Counted from the stretch's first letter, positions 34,383-43,821 are shown. The stretch is 57,185 nucleotides of DNA from Longimicrobiaceae bacterium (GCA_030447645.1 JAUJOM010000026.1:1-57185); one strand, 5' to 3'. Translations and numbers: made by a program. The notes: generated by a model from the sequence alone, not told the origin.

Positions 34383-34563
34383 GAAACGGTGGAGAGGATA
34401 AAGGCGCAAAAGTCAAACTTGCGTCCGCCCGCGCAAACCGCAACCTGATCCAGTGCACGGGCTTGCCGAATCGGCACTTCATGCGCTCACTCGAAGTTTT
34501 GTTTCAGAGCGCCAAGCAAGATTCCATGAAACATACGATAGGGACGGAGAGACTTTCCCGATT
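34383..34563. other. Intergenic, probable DUF262 promoter region
   Basis: No gene recognised; AT-richer than its flanks. Upstream of the DUF262 start on the minus strand. Confidence 0.35.
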
Positions 34564-35207
34564 TCAAGCGCTCGCCAAGCGTTTCAATTCCGGCTGCTTG
34601 GCCAAGCGGCCTGAAGCAACCACTGAAGTCCACTCGGCGCGCATCTCCCCTTCGTGGCTCTTCGCATCGGACATGTGCAGACGCAGCCCAATCGAATCAA
34701 AATACCTTGCGGGAATCTGTCCAAGCCGTCCAGCACCATCGAGCGCACCGGCCCGGTTTCGGCGGCGAACGACGCGAGTTCGTAGCCCCGCTCGCCCAGT
34801 CGGAACACCTCGATCGCCCGGTTGGCCAGGTCCACCAGCCAGAACTCGGGCACGCCTGCGCGTTCGTACAGCGCACGCTTGCGGTGCCGGTCCAGGTGCA
34901 GCAGCCAGGCGACAAGATCTCGACGATCCGTGTGCCCACCACAGCGCTCTCCTACGATGCCCGCGTTCTCGCGCCGCACGAACAACAGGTCGGGCTGGAC
35001 GATGTCGCTCCCCAAACACTACGTCCACAAATGGCTCGGCGACAAACGGCTGCAAACGGCTGTACAATCTGGACGAAACCCTCTGGTGAACAATGCTCGG
35101 CGCGGGGACACGATCAGTTCGCCTGCGACGATCTGATAAGCCTGGTCATCGTCCAACCGGAGGTAATCATGGTATGTCCAACGGGTCGGGGCAGCGACTG
35201 TGGTCAT
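34564..35207 (-). pseudogene. Uma2 (COG4636) restriction-endonuclease-like protein, frame broken
   Basis: ATG 35207. Pieces: TTVAAPTRWTYHDYLRLDDD, QAYQIVAGELIVSP (Uma2 opening with the conserved Glu), SDIVQPDLLFVRREN (PD of the PD-(D/E)xK core), a strand reading RIVEILSPG (the ExK-like strand VEILSPxT) in a third frame, HRKRALYERAGVPEFWLVD (conserved YxxxGVxEYWLVD) and EVFRLGERGYELASF. Frame changes near 35080, 35000 and 34920. Cellular role of Uma2 proteins is unknown; they are common in high-GC and cyanobacterial genomes and often associate with mobile elements. Confidence 0.75.
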
Positions 35208-35304
35208 TGTGGCTCCTCCTTTCACCCCGGATAGTCGCGAAAACGCCTGGAGCACGCAATCGTTCGCATTCCGCCGTTAAGGCACTCCGGTTTCACCGTA
35301 ATTC

Positions 35305-35775
35305 CTACACATCTGCTTCTGTCCACGCTTTGCACTCGGCGAGCAATGCATCCCAATCACTGGGCGGTTCCCCTCGCGAAAGCATTGCGCGAAAGACAAC
35401 GTAGGGATCCGTACGTGCTCCGCTCTTCCTCAAGGTGTCCTCATCATTCAGCCAGGCATAGATGATCACCCGGTGTTTTCGAGCTGAAGCGAAAAAACAG
35501 CCGAAATCGTTGGTAGAACTTGGCACGCTGCCAGTTGCGATGGGTGCCGCCCAGTGACTTGCCCTGGCGGTATGCTTCCGCGGCGGGATTGGCTGGAATC
35601 TCCTTCAGAATGATCTCCCGCAGGGTGCTCAAGAACTTCGCCGCGCTGGTGGTCCTGTACTCCTCAGGGTCGCGGCGCCGTAGCTCTTCGACATGGGTGC
35701 GAAGGGCAGTCCAGCGCTCGCGGAAATCGCGCCATACGAAATTTTCCACCCATTGATGACAAGCGGCGGGCTCAT
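35305..35775 (-). pseudogene. yhaV: YhaV-type ribonuclease toxin, two frameshifts
   Basis: ATG 35775 gives MSPPLVINGWK, the YhaV start. One base missing in the aaa run at 35739-35741 hides the join to FVWRDFRERWTALRTHVEEL. The body reads SAAKFLSTLREIILKEIPAN, YRQGKSLGGTHRNWQRAKF, YQRFRLFFRFSS, then in the third frame RVIIYAWLNDEDTLRKSGAR and FRAMLSRGEPPSDWDALLAE. All are YhaV signatures, including the RxFF and YAWxND strands. RelE-fold toxin, mRNA interferase. Partner PrlF is immediately upstream. Confidence 0.85.
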
Positions 35776-35846
35776 AGCTTGAACCCGCCGCGTTCCGATC
35801 TCCCCTGCTCCGCCGGCTCACCCGAGCCGTTCAGGGGAGAGTGAAA

Positions 35847-36169
35847 TCACCTCAGGTCCTCATTCCGGTCTACCACGACGCCATCCAGGAGTTCATCGAG
35901 GCCCTGAATGTCGGCGGCAGAAAGCGGCGTAATCATACTGGGATGAGCACGTATTTCCTGCTCCAGGAAGGCCAGGAAAGCGCCGACTATGGGATCATCC
36001 TCCGTGGGCTCCGCAGCTGGAGCTTCGTACTGATCAGCACATGGCCAGGGGCAACCACATGGGCTGAGAAGCGCCCATCCGCGAACTCTGGATGTTCATC
36101 GACAAACTTCTTGGGCAGCGCAAGAGCGTGCTGCTTGCCCGAGGTGGTTGCGCGCAGCGTGTAGGACAT
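35847..36169 (-). pseudogene. prlF: PrlF-type antitoxin, one frameshift
   Basis: ATG 36169. The N-terminus SYTLRATTSGKQHALALPKK with FADGRFSAHVVAPGHVLIS forms an AbrB-like swapped-hairpin DNA-binding domain. A frame change near 36000 yields DDPIVGAFLAFLEQEIRAHP and ITPLSAADIQGLDELLDGVV, the C-terminal part of PrlF (SohA) antitoxins, stop at 35847-35849. Binds YhaV and autoregulates. Encoded 72 nt upstream of the toxin, same strand. Confidence 0.75.
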
Positions 36170-36295
36170 CGAAGATCCAGGAGCAGGACGTTGGTACGGG
36201 AAATGGTACGTACCCCTGCAGCTGATTGCAAGATCTGATGGTTATCCCGCAGTATCTTGCGTCTCACGATCGCGTGAACGCGTTGGGTCAGCCGA

Positions 36296-37092
36296 TCACC
36301 CCCAGGAGCCCACCAGGAAGGGAGCAGTCGTGGGCTGAGGTGAGCCGCCTGTTGGCTCCTCTGTCACCGCGCTCACGTCGGGAGCCATGCCGGCCGGCAC
36401 CCGGAGGTGATCGTCACACGCCCATCCGGTCCCGTGTTGAATGTGCCCAGGCTGACGGGCGCCTGCCCGGCCGGAATCCCCCAGAGCTGGTAGGTGCGGC
36501 CTGCCTGAGCAGGGGAAGGTCATGCGCGGCGAGCACGACTACGCCCTGCTCCCGGTTCAGGAAGAGGCGCACGGAGGGAGGCTGCCCGGTTGCGGTGAGG
36601 GTGGTGGTTTGTACCTGAGGGCCAGCAGCGTCGCGATGAGCGAGTCACGCGCGGCGACACCCGCGCGAGCGTCCGCATAAACTCGCTCCAGCTCCCCGCG
36701 TTCGCCCCGCTCATGCCACAATTCCCAGCCGGCACCGATCGCCAGCACCAGCGAAGCAGCGGCAGCAAGCCAGGGAAGCCACCCGCTCCCCGCTTCTGGA
36801 GGACCGGTGCTGTGGGGGTCCGGGGGGCTGAGGTGATCGGGCGAACCGGTGGCGTGTCGGCTGTCGGCCGCGCCTGCCGCGCTTCGGCAAGGACGCGGTC
36901 CCGCAGCCCCGCCGGTGGGGCGACCGGTGATGCGGCATGCGCGAGAAATCCGGCAACTTCGCGCATCTCCTGGACCTCCCCCTGGCACACGGGGCAGTCC
37001 CGCAGGTGTGCCTCGAAGGCGGCAAGCTCCTCCCCTTCCAGCACATCCAGCGCATAGGGCGCGGCGAAGTCCAGCCAGGTATGATCGCTCAT
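36296..37092 (-). pseudogene. RskA-like anti-sigma factor, frame broken
   Basis: ATG overlaps the sigma stop (ATGA). N-terminal zinc-binding part: SDHTWLDFAAPYALDVLEGE, EAHLRDCPVCQGEV (H...CxxC). One helix in another frame: WLPWLAAAASLVLAIGAGW. The periplasmic domain includes RLFLNREQGVVVLAAHDLP, TYQLWGIP-type residues hidden by a frame change near 36480, TFNTGPDG and VTITLRVPAG, ending PTTAPFLVGSWG. This matches anti-sigma-K RskA (YLWxxxG...G). Breaks near 36800, 36600 and 36480. Probably responds to redox or envelope stress. Confidence 0.75.
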
Positions 37093-37689
37093 GATGCCTC
37101 CCCGAAGAGGGGTTTGAGCGCGTCACGCAGCTTTCCCATTCCGGCCCGCATGCGGGTTTTCACCGTGCCCAGCGGTTCGGCCAGTTGGGTTGCTATCTCA
37201 CTCTGGGACAGACCTCCGAAGTAGGCCATTTCGATCACCTGGCGCTGCGGCTGCGGAAGCTCAGCCAATGAACTGGTCACCAGTTTGGAGATTTCGCTTC
37301 GTTCCGTGCCGCCGTCCGGCGACAAGCTCATTGGGGCGAGTGGCAACGCAAATCCATTCGCATCCTGAGTAGCCGCGCGATCCATCATCCGCGCGCCGCT
37401 GACGCGCGCGGATGCGGTCCAGGGCGCGGCTCCGGGTGATGGTGGAAAGCCACGAGGCGACGCTGCCACGCGACTCCTCGTACTCCGACGCGGAGCGCCA
37501 CAGCTGCGCGAAGGCGTCAGCGGCGACTTCCTCCGCATCCGCCGTGTCGCGCACGATGGCGGACGCCAGCCCGTACACCATGGTGCCGTGCCGGTCGTAC
37601 AGCTCACCCAGCGCACGCTCGTCTCCCGCGGCGATCCGCGCCACGAGAGCTGCGTCTGCTGTCGCGGCTGTTGGACTGAAACTCGCCAT
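37089..37689 (-). pseudogene. SigK-like ECF sigma factor, one frameshift
   Basis: ATG 37689. Region 2: ALVARIAAGDERALGELYDR, TMVYGLASAIVRDTADAEEV, AADAFAQLWRSASEYEESRG and SVASWLSTITRSRALDRIRA. The frame changes near 37390; region 4 in the next frame: LAELPQPQRQVIEMAYFGGL, SQSEIATQLAEPLGTVKTRM, GMGKLRDAL. About 200 residues when joined. The region-4 sequence and adjacent RskA-like gene place it in the SigK group. First gene of a sigma/anti-sigma pair. Confidence 0.85.
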
Positions 37690-37860
37690 CCTCCCGACCG
37701 TTTGGGACCGAAGCCAAAGTTCGGGAATGTGAACGGGAGTCAGCTCCAGCGCAACCAATCCCTGCATCTGCCAACTTTCTCCCGGTGTTGCTTCGCGATT
37801 CCTCTACACAACCATACGCCTGAACCGGGCTGTTTGGATTGGAGTGGAGCGATTCCTCTG

Positions 37861-38634
37861 CTACACCGAGGCGGTGTCGGCTGGAGCGGGTTTGCCCCCG
37901 GTGCGCAGGTACTCGGCGAAGCCGTCGGGAAGATCGCTCTGCTCGATCGCCTTTGCGGTGCGCTCCACGTCGTACTCCACCCGCACGAACTCGACCTCCG
38001 GGGTGTCGCCGCTCACGTCGAGCAGGGCGTACCCCGCGCGCCAGTCGCCATCCTTGGGGCGCCCGACGGAGCCGGTGTTCACGAAATGGATCCCCTCCAC
38101 CTCCCGGTGCCAGGGTTTGTGGGTGTGGCCGAAGCAGATCACATCGCCGGATCGCGCGCCCGCGTGCTGGGCCATCTTGGAGCAGAACGAGTCGGGGCGG
38201 TCCTCGGTCCAGTAAAGGGTGTTAAGCGTGGGGGTTCCGTGCACCAGGATCACGGTGGGTCCCGGCGCGTGCCCGCCACCGGGCCGCAGATCGATCCGGA
38301 AGGAGAGCGCCGCCAGGAACTGCTTGGTGGAGGCGTTCACGTGCCTGCGAGTCCACTCGTAGCTGACGTGGGACAGCTCCTCCTGGCGCGGGTCCTCGTA
38401 CTTGCACCCGCAGTGCTTGTAGTCCGCGGCTACGGTGGAGTCGTAGTTGCCCGCGATCCCCGGGACGTGAAAGCCGCGGAGCAGCGCCACGGTTTCATTG
38501 GGCCAGGGCGCGTAGCCCACCAGATCCCCAAGATGGTAGGTGGCATCTACACCTCCCTGCTCGCCGATGTCCCGCAGTACGGCTTCAAGCGCCGGCAGGT
38601 TGGCGTGAATGTCCGAAATCAGGGCGTACCGCAT
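37861..38634 (-). CDS. Metallophosphoesterase (YfcE/DUF2 group)
   Basis: 257 residues. Calcineurin-like metal motifs in order: LISDIHANLPAL (DxH), YHLGDLVGYAPWPNE (GDxxxY), GIAGNYDSTV (GN[HY]D), VILVHGTP and CFGHTHKPWH (GHTH), FVNTGSVGRPKDG. An unusual CGCKYEDPR stretch near residue 75 could hold an extra metal. It lies 12 nt after arsM on the same strand and may belong to the arsenic operon; such phosphoesterases recur beside arsM in related genomes (inference). Substrate unknown. Intact. Confidence 0.8.
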   Translation of the reverse strand: MRYALISDIHANLPALEAVLRDIGEQGGVDATYHLGDLVGYAPWPNETVALLRGFHVPGIAGNYDSTVAADYKHCGCKYEDPRQEELSHVSYEWTRRHVNASTKQFLAALSFRIDLRPGGGHAPGPTVILVHGTPTLNTLYWTEDRPDSFCSKMAQHAGARSGDVICFGHTHKPWHREVEGIHFVNTGSVGRPKDGDWRAGYALLDVSGDTPEVEFVRVEYDVERTAKAIEQSDLPDGFAEYLRTGGKPAPADTASV

Positions 38635-38646
38635 GGGGATGTCTCC

Positions 38647-39468
38647 TCAGTTCACCGGCTTGGTCGCGCGCACGAAGGCGCTCATGAAGCGGCCTTCGAT
38701 TGCGGGCACGAGCGCGTCCACGTCCAGCCCGGCTTCCGTCAAGAACGTGCGCACATCCTCCACGTCGTAGATTCGCGTGGGCTCGATGTCGGCCTTTTCG
38801 AACCCGACGTCAGCGAGCAGGCGCTCGAACTCGGCTTCTCCAGCGCGCCTGCAATGCATCCGATCCACAGCTCCACATTCTTGCGCACCTCCGCCGGAAC
38901 CTCCCCACGCACCACCACGTCCGAAACGGCGAAGCGGCCCCCTGGCTTCAGGACCCTGAATGCTTCCCGCAGCACACGAGGCTTGTCCGCCGACAGGTTG
39001 ATCACGCAGTTGGAGATGATCACGTCCACGGAGTCATCGGGGAGCGGGATGTTCTCAATCTGGCCCATGAGGAACTCCACGTTCTCCGCGCCGGCCTTGC
39101 GGGCATTCTCCCGTGCCAGGTTCAGCATCTCGTCCGTCATGTCCAGTCCGTACGCCTTGCCGGTCGGGCCCACTCGGCGCGCGGACAGGAGCACGTCGAT
39201 GCCGCCCCCGAACCCAGATCCAGCACGATCTCACCCTCATGAAGCTCCGCCAGAGCGGTGGGATTGCCGCACCCAAGCGATGCGAGGAGTGCCTGCTCCG
39301 GAATGGAACCCGCCTCGGCGTCGCCATACAGATTCGAGGTGATCGGATCGCACGAGCCGTTGAAGGCCGCACCCCACAGCATGAGTTTGCCTCCCCACCT
39401 ACCACTCGCAGTGCCGCCTGTCCGTACTTTTCCCGCACGACGTCCTTGATCTCCCTCGTGGTGCTCAT
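38647..39468 (-). pseudogene. arsM: Arsenite S-adenosylmethionine methyltransferase ArsM, three frameshifts
   Basis: ATG 39468: [20 protein letters not shown] and EANSCCG, the CCG motif before SAM binding. Then [20 protein letters not shown], a SAM loop reading [46 protein letters not shown] (substrate Cys) and [13 protein letters not shown] (second Cys), [16 protein letters not shown]. Homology moves among three frames with switches near 39380, 39205 and 38840. The Cys residues needed to bind As(III) all survive. Converts arsenite to methylated forms. A second ArsR-type operator lies in the gap just upstream. Confidence 0.85.
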
Positions 39469-39489
39469 CCTCGCCTCCGTGGTTGTAAC

Positions 39490-39505
39490 ATCAACTTTTG
39501 TTGAC
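39490..39505. promoter_or_regulatory. Second ArsR-type operator, between arsR and arsM
   Basis: ATCAA-N6-TTGAC (atcaacttttgttgac), one mismatch from the arsR operator at 39865-39880. It sits in the 58-nt gap upstream of arsM, suggesting that arsM can be repressed separately. Confidence 0.6.
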
Positions 39506-39526
39506 GTATTGGAGAAAGAAAAACCC

Positions 39527-39853
39527 TCACCCGCAGCATCCTCCCGCACCTCTGGCACGCTCGGCGCGGGCGCGCAGCTCCCCGAGCCATTCCTCCGCCT
39601 CCGCGAATGCCTCGGCGTCGAGCGTGTAGTACACCCATCGCCCCTCACGGCGGTCCGTAACCAGACCGGCTCCTTTCAACGTCTTGAGATGGAAGGAGAG
39701 GAGTGACTGCCCTACCGCGATGGGACCCGTGAGGTCGCAAACGCAGCGCTCGCCACCCGCGAGCAGCTCCAGGATCCGCAGACGCTTCTCGTCGGAGAGA
39801 GCATGGCAGATCCGGGTAATTCGTTCGGCCGAGATGGAGGTGCGAGTAGCCAT
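39527..39853 (-). CDS. arsR: ArsR-family arsenite-responsive repressor
   Basis: 108 residues. Winged-helix core: RICHALSDEKRLRILELLAG, then GERCVCDLTGPIAVGQSLLS (Cys-x-Cys on the DNA-recognition helix, the ELCVCDL As site), FHLKTLKGAGLVTDRREGRW and VYYTLDAEAF. The C-terminus ARGAGGCCG adds another Cys pair. It represses until As(III) binds. Its promoter overlaps an ATCAA-N6-TTGAT operator, and the ATG is placed so that the transcript could be leaderless. Upstream of arsM. Confidence 0.9.
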   Translation of the reverse strand: MATRTSISAERITRICHALSDEKRLRILELLAGGERCVCDLTGPIAVGQSLLSFHLKTLKGAGLVTDRREGRWVYYTLDAEAFAEAEEWLGELRARAERARGAGGCCG

Positions 39854-39859
39854 TCGCCC

Positions 39860-39887
39860 ATCATATCAATAATTTTTGATATGTCAA
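39860..39887 (-). promoter_or_regulatory. arsR promoter with operator in the spacer
   Basis: On the minus strand: TTGACA (39887-39882), 16-nt spacer, TATGAT (39865-39860), six bases, then the arsR ATG. The spacer and -10 edge hold ATCAA-N6-TTGAT (39865-39880), a palindrome typical of ArsR/SmtB operators. The upstream Hsp15-like stop (39884-39886) lies inside the -35 box. Confidence 0.8.
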
Positions 39888-40285
39888 GAGCCCACGTCAT
39901 CCTTCAGCCTTGCCAGGTTGCGCCGGTCTTTTTTGGTGGGCCTCCCCTTGGCGGGAGTGTAGATCTGGCGCTCCGCCCGAATCTGCACGGCAAGCCGCTC
40001 GCGGGCTTCACGACTCGCGGGCGTTTCTTCGTACAGCGTGGCAGCCTCAGCGGCCGGTCCGCGCCGCTCCGATAGCAGGCGGACCACGATCTGGTGCTCG
40101 AAGGGGGCTGCCGGATACGAATCCGATCCCCTATCTCAAGCACCCTGGAGCGCTTCACTGCCCGCCCATTCACTTCCACCTTCCCCGGCCACGGCCTCGG
40201 CGGCAAGGGCTCGCGTCTTGTAGAAGCGGGCGGCCCAGAGCCATTTGTCCAGCCGGACCCCAGTGGTGTTGTCGGTTGGTGTCAT
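39884..40285 (-). pseudogene. hslR: S4-domain RNA-binding protein (Hsp15/HslR-like), frame broken
   Basis: ATG 40285: TPTDNTTGVRLDKWLWAARF, YKTRALAAEAV (S4 entry). A frame change near 40195 continues GKVEVNGRAVKRSRVLEIGD, RIRIRQPP, and another near 40090 gives VVRLLSERRGPAAEAATLYE, RLAVQIRAERQIYTPAKGRP with TKKDRRNLARLK. This is the full Hsp15 layout: S4 core, then a basic C-terminal helix. Hsp15 binds stalled 50S-peptidyl-tRNA complexes. Length about 133 residues. The stop overlaps the arsR promoter. Confidence 0.8.
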
Positions 40286-40330
40286 CATCCGGTAAGTTGC
40301 GTCATCGAATTCACCTATCCAGTATAATCC

Positions 40331-40843
40331 GTGCCCGATTCTCAGAAGCCACCCCTCACCGGCAAGACGCCACGCGAGTCCGAGTCCACGCTCTCCGAAA
40401 GCATGATGCCGGACCAGCTCAACCACCACGGCAACGTGTTCGGTGGGGAGATCCTGGCGCTGGTGGACAAGACCGGCGGCGTCGTCGCCCGGCGGCATGC
40501 GCGCCTTCCAGTCGTCACCGTCAGCATGGATCGCGTGGAGTTCCGCGAACCGGTTTACGCCACCGACTACGTGGAGGCACATGGGAGGATCGTCCATGTC
40601 GGGCGGACCTCCATGGAGATCATGGTCACCGTGGAGGCGGAACAGCTGGAAACTGGAAAACGCCGGCAGACCAACCGCTGCTTTCTCACCTACGTCGCGC
40701 TGGACCGGCACAATGGGAGACCTGCTCCGGTCCCGCCGCTGATCCTGGAAACCGACGAAGACCGCCGGCTGCACGCTGCCGCCGAGCGCCGCCGGGCGCG
40801 CAGGCTGGCGGAAGCCGAAGATGAAAAGGAGCTGGAGCCATGA
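40331..40843 (+). CDS. Acyl-CoA thioesterase (hotdog, YciA-like)
   Basis: 170 residues, GTG start. Conserved hotdog features: SESMMPDQLNHHGNVFGGEI (NHHGNVFGG), LALVDKTGGVVARRHAR (catalytic Asp), VTVSMDRVEFREPV, VHVGRTSMEIMVTVEAE and TNRCFLTYVALD. A Lys/Arg/Glu-rich C-terminal helix (AAERRRARRLAEAEDEKE) is typical of this group. Hydrolyses short- to medium-chain acyl-CoA. A TATAAT box lies only two bases before the GTG, too close for a normal promoter. The stop overlaps the next start (ATGA). Confidence 0.85.
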   Translation: MPDSQKPPLTGKTPRESESTLSESMMPDQLNHHGNVFGGEILALVDKTGGVVARRHARLPVVTVSMDRVEFREPVYATDYVEAHGRIVHVGRTSMEIMVTVEAEQLETGKRRQTNRCFLTYVALDRHNGRPAPVPPLILETDEDRRLHAAAERRRARRLAEAEDEKELEP

Positions 40844-42160
40844 AAAGACACTTTGCACTGATCCTCAGCACCCTCCTCGTGCTGGCAGCGTGTGCCCCTT
40901 GCCCCGGCGCACCCGCTCCCGCGGGAGGGATGGCCGCAATGAACCGCGCAGCCGAAGCGTACGTGCGGCTGGTTCTCGCACTCGGGCGGCACGACCCGGA
41001 TTACGTGGACGCCTACTACGGCCCTCCGGAGTGGGAGAAAGGAGGCGGAAGCCGGCAAGCTCCCGCTCCCCGAGATCCGCACCCGCGCCACGGCCCTGCT
41101 TGCTACCCTCCAGGATGTAGCCCCGCGAGTGCGGACGAGATGGCCCGCCTCCGGCACAGCTATCTGACCCGCCAGCTGCAGGCACTGGTTTCCGGGTGGA
41201 TATGCTGAGCGGCACGCGGCTCAGCTTCGACCAGGAGTCCCGCGCGCTGTACGACGCGGTTGCACCTACACTCAGTGAAGATCATTTCCGGCAGGTACTG
41301 GGCGGCTTGATCGTGCATTGCCCGGCGCAGGTCCCCTGGCGGACCGCTACCAGAAGTTCCGGAGCGAGTTCGTGATCCCGGCGAACCGGGTCGATCCCGT
41401 CTTCAAAGCGGCGATCGCGGGCTGCCAGGCGCGCACCGCCGGCTACATTCAGCTACCCGTGGGAGAAAGCTTCACCGTCGAGTACGTGAGGGGAAAATCC
41501 TGGAGTGCGTACAACTGGTATCAGGGCGGCTACCGCAGCCTGATCCAGGTCAACACGGATCTTCCCATCTACATCGACCGGGCGCTCGATCTCGCCTGCC
41601 ATGAGGGATATCCCGGCCACCATGTGTACAACGTACTCCTGGAGCAGCAGCTCGTACGCAACCGCGGCTGGACGGAGTTTTCCGTGTATCCGCTCTTCAG
41701 CCCGCAGTCGCTGATCGCCGAAGGAAGTGCGAACTACGGGATCCGGATCGCCTTTCCGCAGGCAGAGCGCGTCGCCTTCGAGCGCGACACCCTTTTTCCG
41801 CTCGCCGGACTGGACCCCGCTCGCGCGGCGGAGTACTACCAGGTGATGGAGCTGGTGCAGCAGCTAGGTTACGCCGGCAATGAAGCGGCGCGCAGGTACC
41901 TGAATGGGGAGATCGACCGGAAAGCCGCGGCGGATTGGCTGGTGCGCTATGCACTGATGAGTCCGCAGGCCGCGGAGCAGCGCGTGCGGTTTTTTGACCA
42001 GTACCGCAGCTATGTGATCAACTACAACCTGGGGCAGGACCTGGTGCGGGAGTACGTGGCGGCGAGGGCGGGCCGATCCGCCACCCCGGAAGAGCGCTGG
42101 CGGATTTTCCGGGAGCTGCTCGCGTCGCCACGCCTCCCGTCGGACCTGCGCGCCCGCTGA
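40840..42160 (+). pseudogene. DUF885 lipoprotein, putative metallopeptidase, frame broken
   Basis: ATG overlaps the thioesterase stop. Lipobox LVLAACAP. The N-terminal part includes YVRLVLALGRHDPDYVDAYY (DUF885 start); frame changes near 41040 and 41200 carry SFDQESRALYDAVAPTLSED, and another near 41330 leads to the long intact part: SAYNWYQGGYRSLIQVNTDL, DLACHEGYPGHHVYNVLLEQ (zinc-like HEGxPGHH), SLIAEGSANYGI and the C-terminal helices. DUF885 proteins are secreted M32-like peptidases of unknown substrate. Restored length about 440 residues. The last 280 residues are in one frame. Confidence 0.8.
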
Positions 42161-42170
42161 AGCGGCGAGA

Positions 42171-42512
42171 TCAGGCGCGCAGTTCGTCCCAGCGGCGCGC
42201 CAGCTCTCGGGCAGTGACCCCATCGTGCGAGGTATCCCATACCGCCCTCCCTCCCCGCAAAAAGATCACCTGCGGCGAGTGGTGCCGCACCCCGCTCTTT
42301 TCCGCGGCGTAGCGGGACGCCGAGCGGTGCGCGATCACATCCACCACGTACACCGGCGCCTCGGGGAAGCGTTCAAGAAACATTTCCACCTGATCGTACG
42401 CTGCCGAACTGATCGGGCAGCGGGTGCTGTGTTTGTACAGGATTGCCCGCTTCTCCGCGAACAGCGCATCCACGTCCTGCTCGCTTGTGAGTCGTTGCAT
42501 GATGTTAGGCAT
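42171..42512 (-). CDS. ytxJ: Monothiol bacilliredoxin YtxJ-like
   Basis: About 113 residues. Thioredoxin-like fold with the YtxJ signature YKHSTRCPISSAAY (active-site Cys), then FPEAPVYVVDVIAHRSASRY, VRHHSPQVIFLRGGRAVWDT (cis-Pro: SPQ) and SHDGVTARELARRWDEL. YtxJ debacillithiolates proteins in bacillithiol users. Its presence with a DinB S-transferase at 29622 suggests bacillithiol in this organism (inference; no bsh genes in the window). Start ATG 42512 or 42518. Confidence 0.85.
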   Translation of the reverse strand: MPNIMQRLTSEQDVDALFAEKRAILYKHSTRCPISSAAYDQVEMFLERFPEAPVYVVDVIAHRSASRYAAEKSGVRHHSPQVIFLRGGRAVWDTSHDGVTARELARRWDELRA

Positions 42513-42527
42513 TATCACCCCGCCGGT

Positions 42528-43096
42528 TCAGGCGCTCGCCCCCTTCAACTCGTGCTTGCCCAGCTCCCGCAGGTTACCCGTCTTGGCCGCATTCCCGGTG
42601 ACCAGGCCCTTGACGATCTCGTAAAGCACGACCGGCTGCGGCTTATCGCTCTTCAGGTAGGTGACCGAGTGGGCGTCCACGAACACCAGCGCCAGGCGTG
42701 GATCAGCGGGTCCACCGTCCTCGGCACCCCCATTGTCACCGAACCACGCACGCTGGGCCGTCTTGTACAGCTGGCGGATCTTGGCGCGATCCTGTGACAC
42801 TCGCGCGGTTCCGCTGACCGAGACCCATTCCCGCGTGCGATCCTTGTAAAAGCCGAGGTTGACGTGCGGATCGGACTCCAGCTCGTCCAGCTTGTGGCTG
42901 TGAATGTTGGTGACGAACCACATGTCCGAGTCCTGCTCCGCCGCTGCACCTGCATGGGGCGCGAAACCAGGTATCCATCAGGGCGGCGTCGTCATCATCG
43001 CCACCTCGATACCGTCGATCAGCGTGTATAGATCATCCAGCTTTTTTCGGTGGAAACCTGGTTGTCCCTGACCTGGCGGGTCGAGTCTGAAGACAT
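42528..43096 (-). pseudogene. PNPOx-like general stress protein, two frameshifts
   Basis: ATG 43096. Joined reading: SSDSTRQVRDNQVSTEK, then, after a base missing in the six-T run at 43042-43047, LYTLIDGIEVAMMTT; then MQVQRRS and, in the long frame, MWFVTNIHSHKLDELESDPH, VNLGFYKDRTREWVSVSGTA (flavin-fold core) and RLALVFVDAHSVTYLKSD. This is the split-barrel FMN-binding stress protein (COG3871, GS26-like). Second break near 42970. Cytoplasmic oxidoreductase of unknown substrate, induced by stress in bacilli. Confidence 0.75.
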
Positions 43097-43319
43097 GGGC
43101 GTGCTTCCTTGCGGTCGGGGTTGCATTCAAATCAAGCCTCGCGGACGGCGCAGGAGCCGTGCCGTCCGGGCCGAGATTCCTTCAGGCCGGGAACACACAG
43201 ACGATACGGAGAGTGCGGTAACGCCCGCGGTGGCGAGTCCCGTGAAGATCAGCAAAAGAAATCAATCAAGCCAAAGCGGACTCTGACCCGCCCAAGTACA
43301 GGAGTCATCGTGGTTCTGG

Positions 43320-43821
43320 CTACCGGCTCCCGGCGGCCATGGGCTCGACGCCAAACCCACTGACGTGCACATCCAGGTTGTGGTTGATTCGCAGGCCCAC
43401 CACACCGTCGGTATTGAGCTGCGCGACGCGCGGGAGCTTGGCGACTTCCACGCCATTCACCAGGAAGTGCCGCACGAGGTAGTCCTGGTGGCCTTCCCCG
43501 CCGCGGCATCCAGATTTGTCCAGTCCCACCAGCAAGCCCATACGCCTCCGGGTGCTGGGTGCCGGCTGGCGGCGGTCTGGGTGAAGGTGGCACGCGCACG
43601 GTAGGCGCCCTGCACGCTGCTGGGGGTTGTACAGAATGACCGAAGGCCCCAGCGTCACGTGGTATCCCTCTCCCATGGTCACGAACTTCACGTTCTGCAT
43701 CTGGGCGATGGCCTCGGGATCCGCCCGGACCTGCCAGCCGCCGGGGGACGTGTCTGCGTTTTGGAGCATTGAGCGAGGTTGCGGTGGTCAGCGCGGCGAG
43801 GGCCAGCATAGGGATAGGCAT
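43320..43821 (-). pseudogene. Secreted beta-sandwich protein, frame broken
   Basis: A signal peptide (MPIPMLALAALTTATSLNA) precedes ATSPGGW-type residues. The mature part reads VRADPEAIAQMQNVKFVTMG, EGYHVTLGPSVILYNPQQRA, a frame change near 43600, then GHQDYLVRHFLVNGVEVAKL, VGLRINHNLDVHVSGFGVEP. The strands and the closing GVVGLRINHNLDVHV resemble family-16-like or DUF1080 jelly-roll domains, but catalytic residues are not visible. ATG 43821 has ggaag upstream and is preferred to 43827. Breaks near 43770, 43600 and 43500. Confidence 0.5.

Noticed and set aside
40323..40333. TATAAT as promoter of the thioesterase gene
   Set aside because: It ends only two bases before the GTG, so transcription would start inside the gene, and no good -35 lies 16-18 nt upstream. 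Either it is chance or the start codon is wrong.
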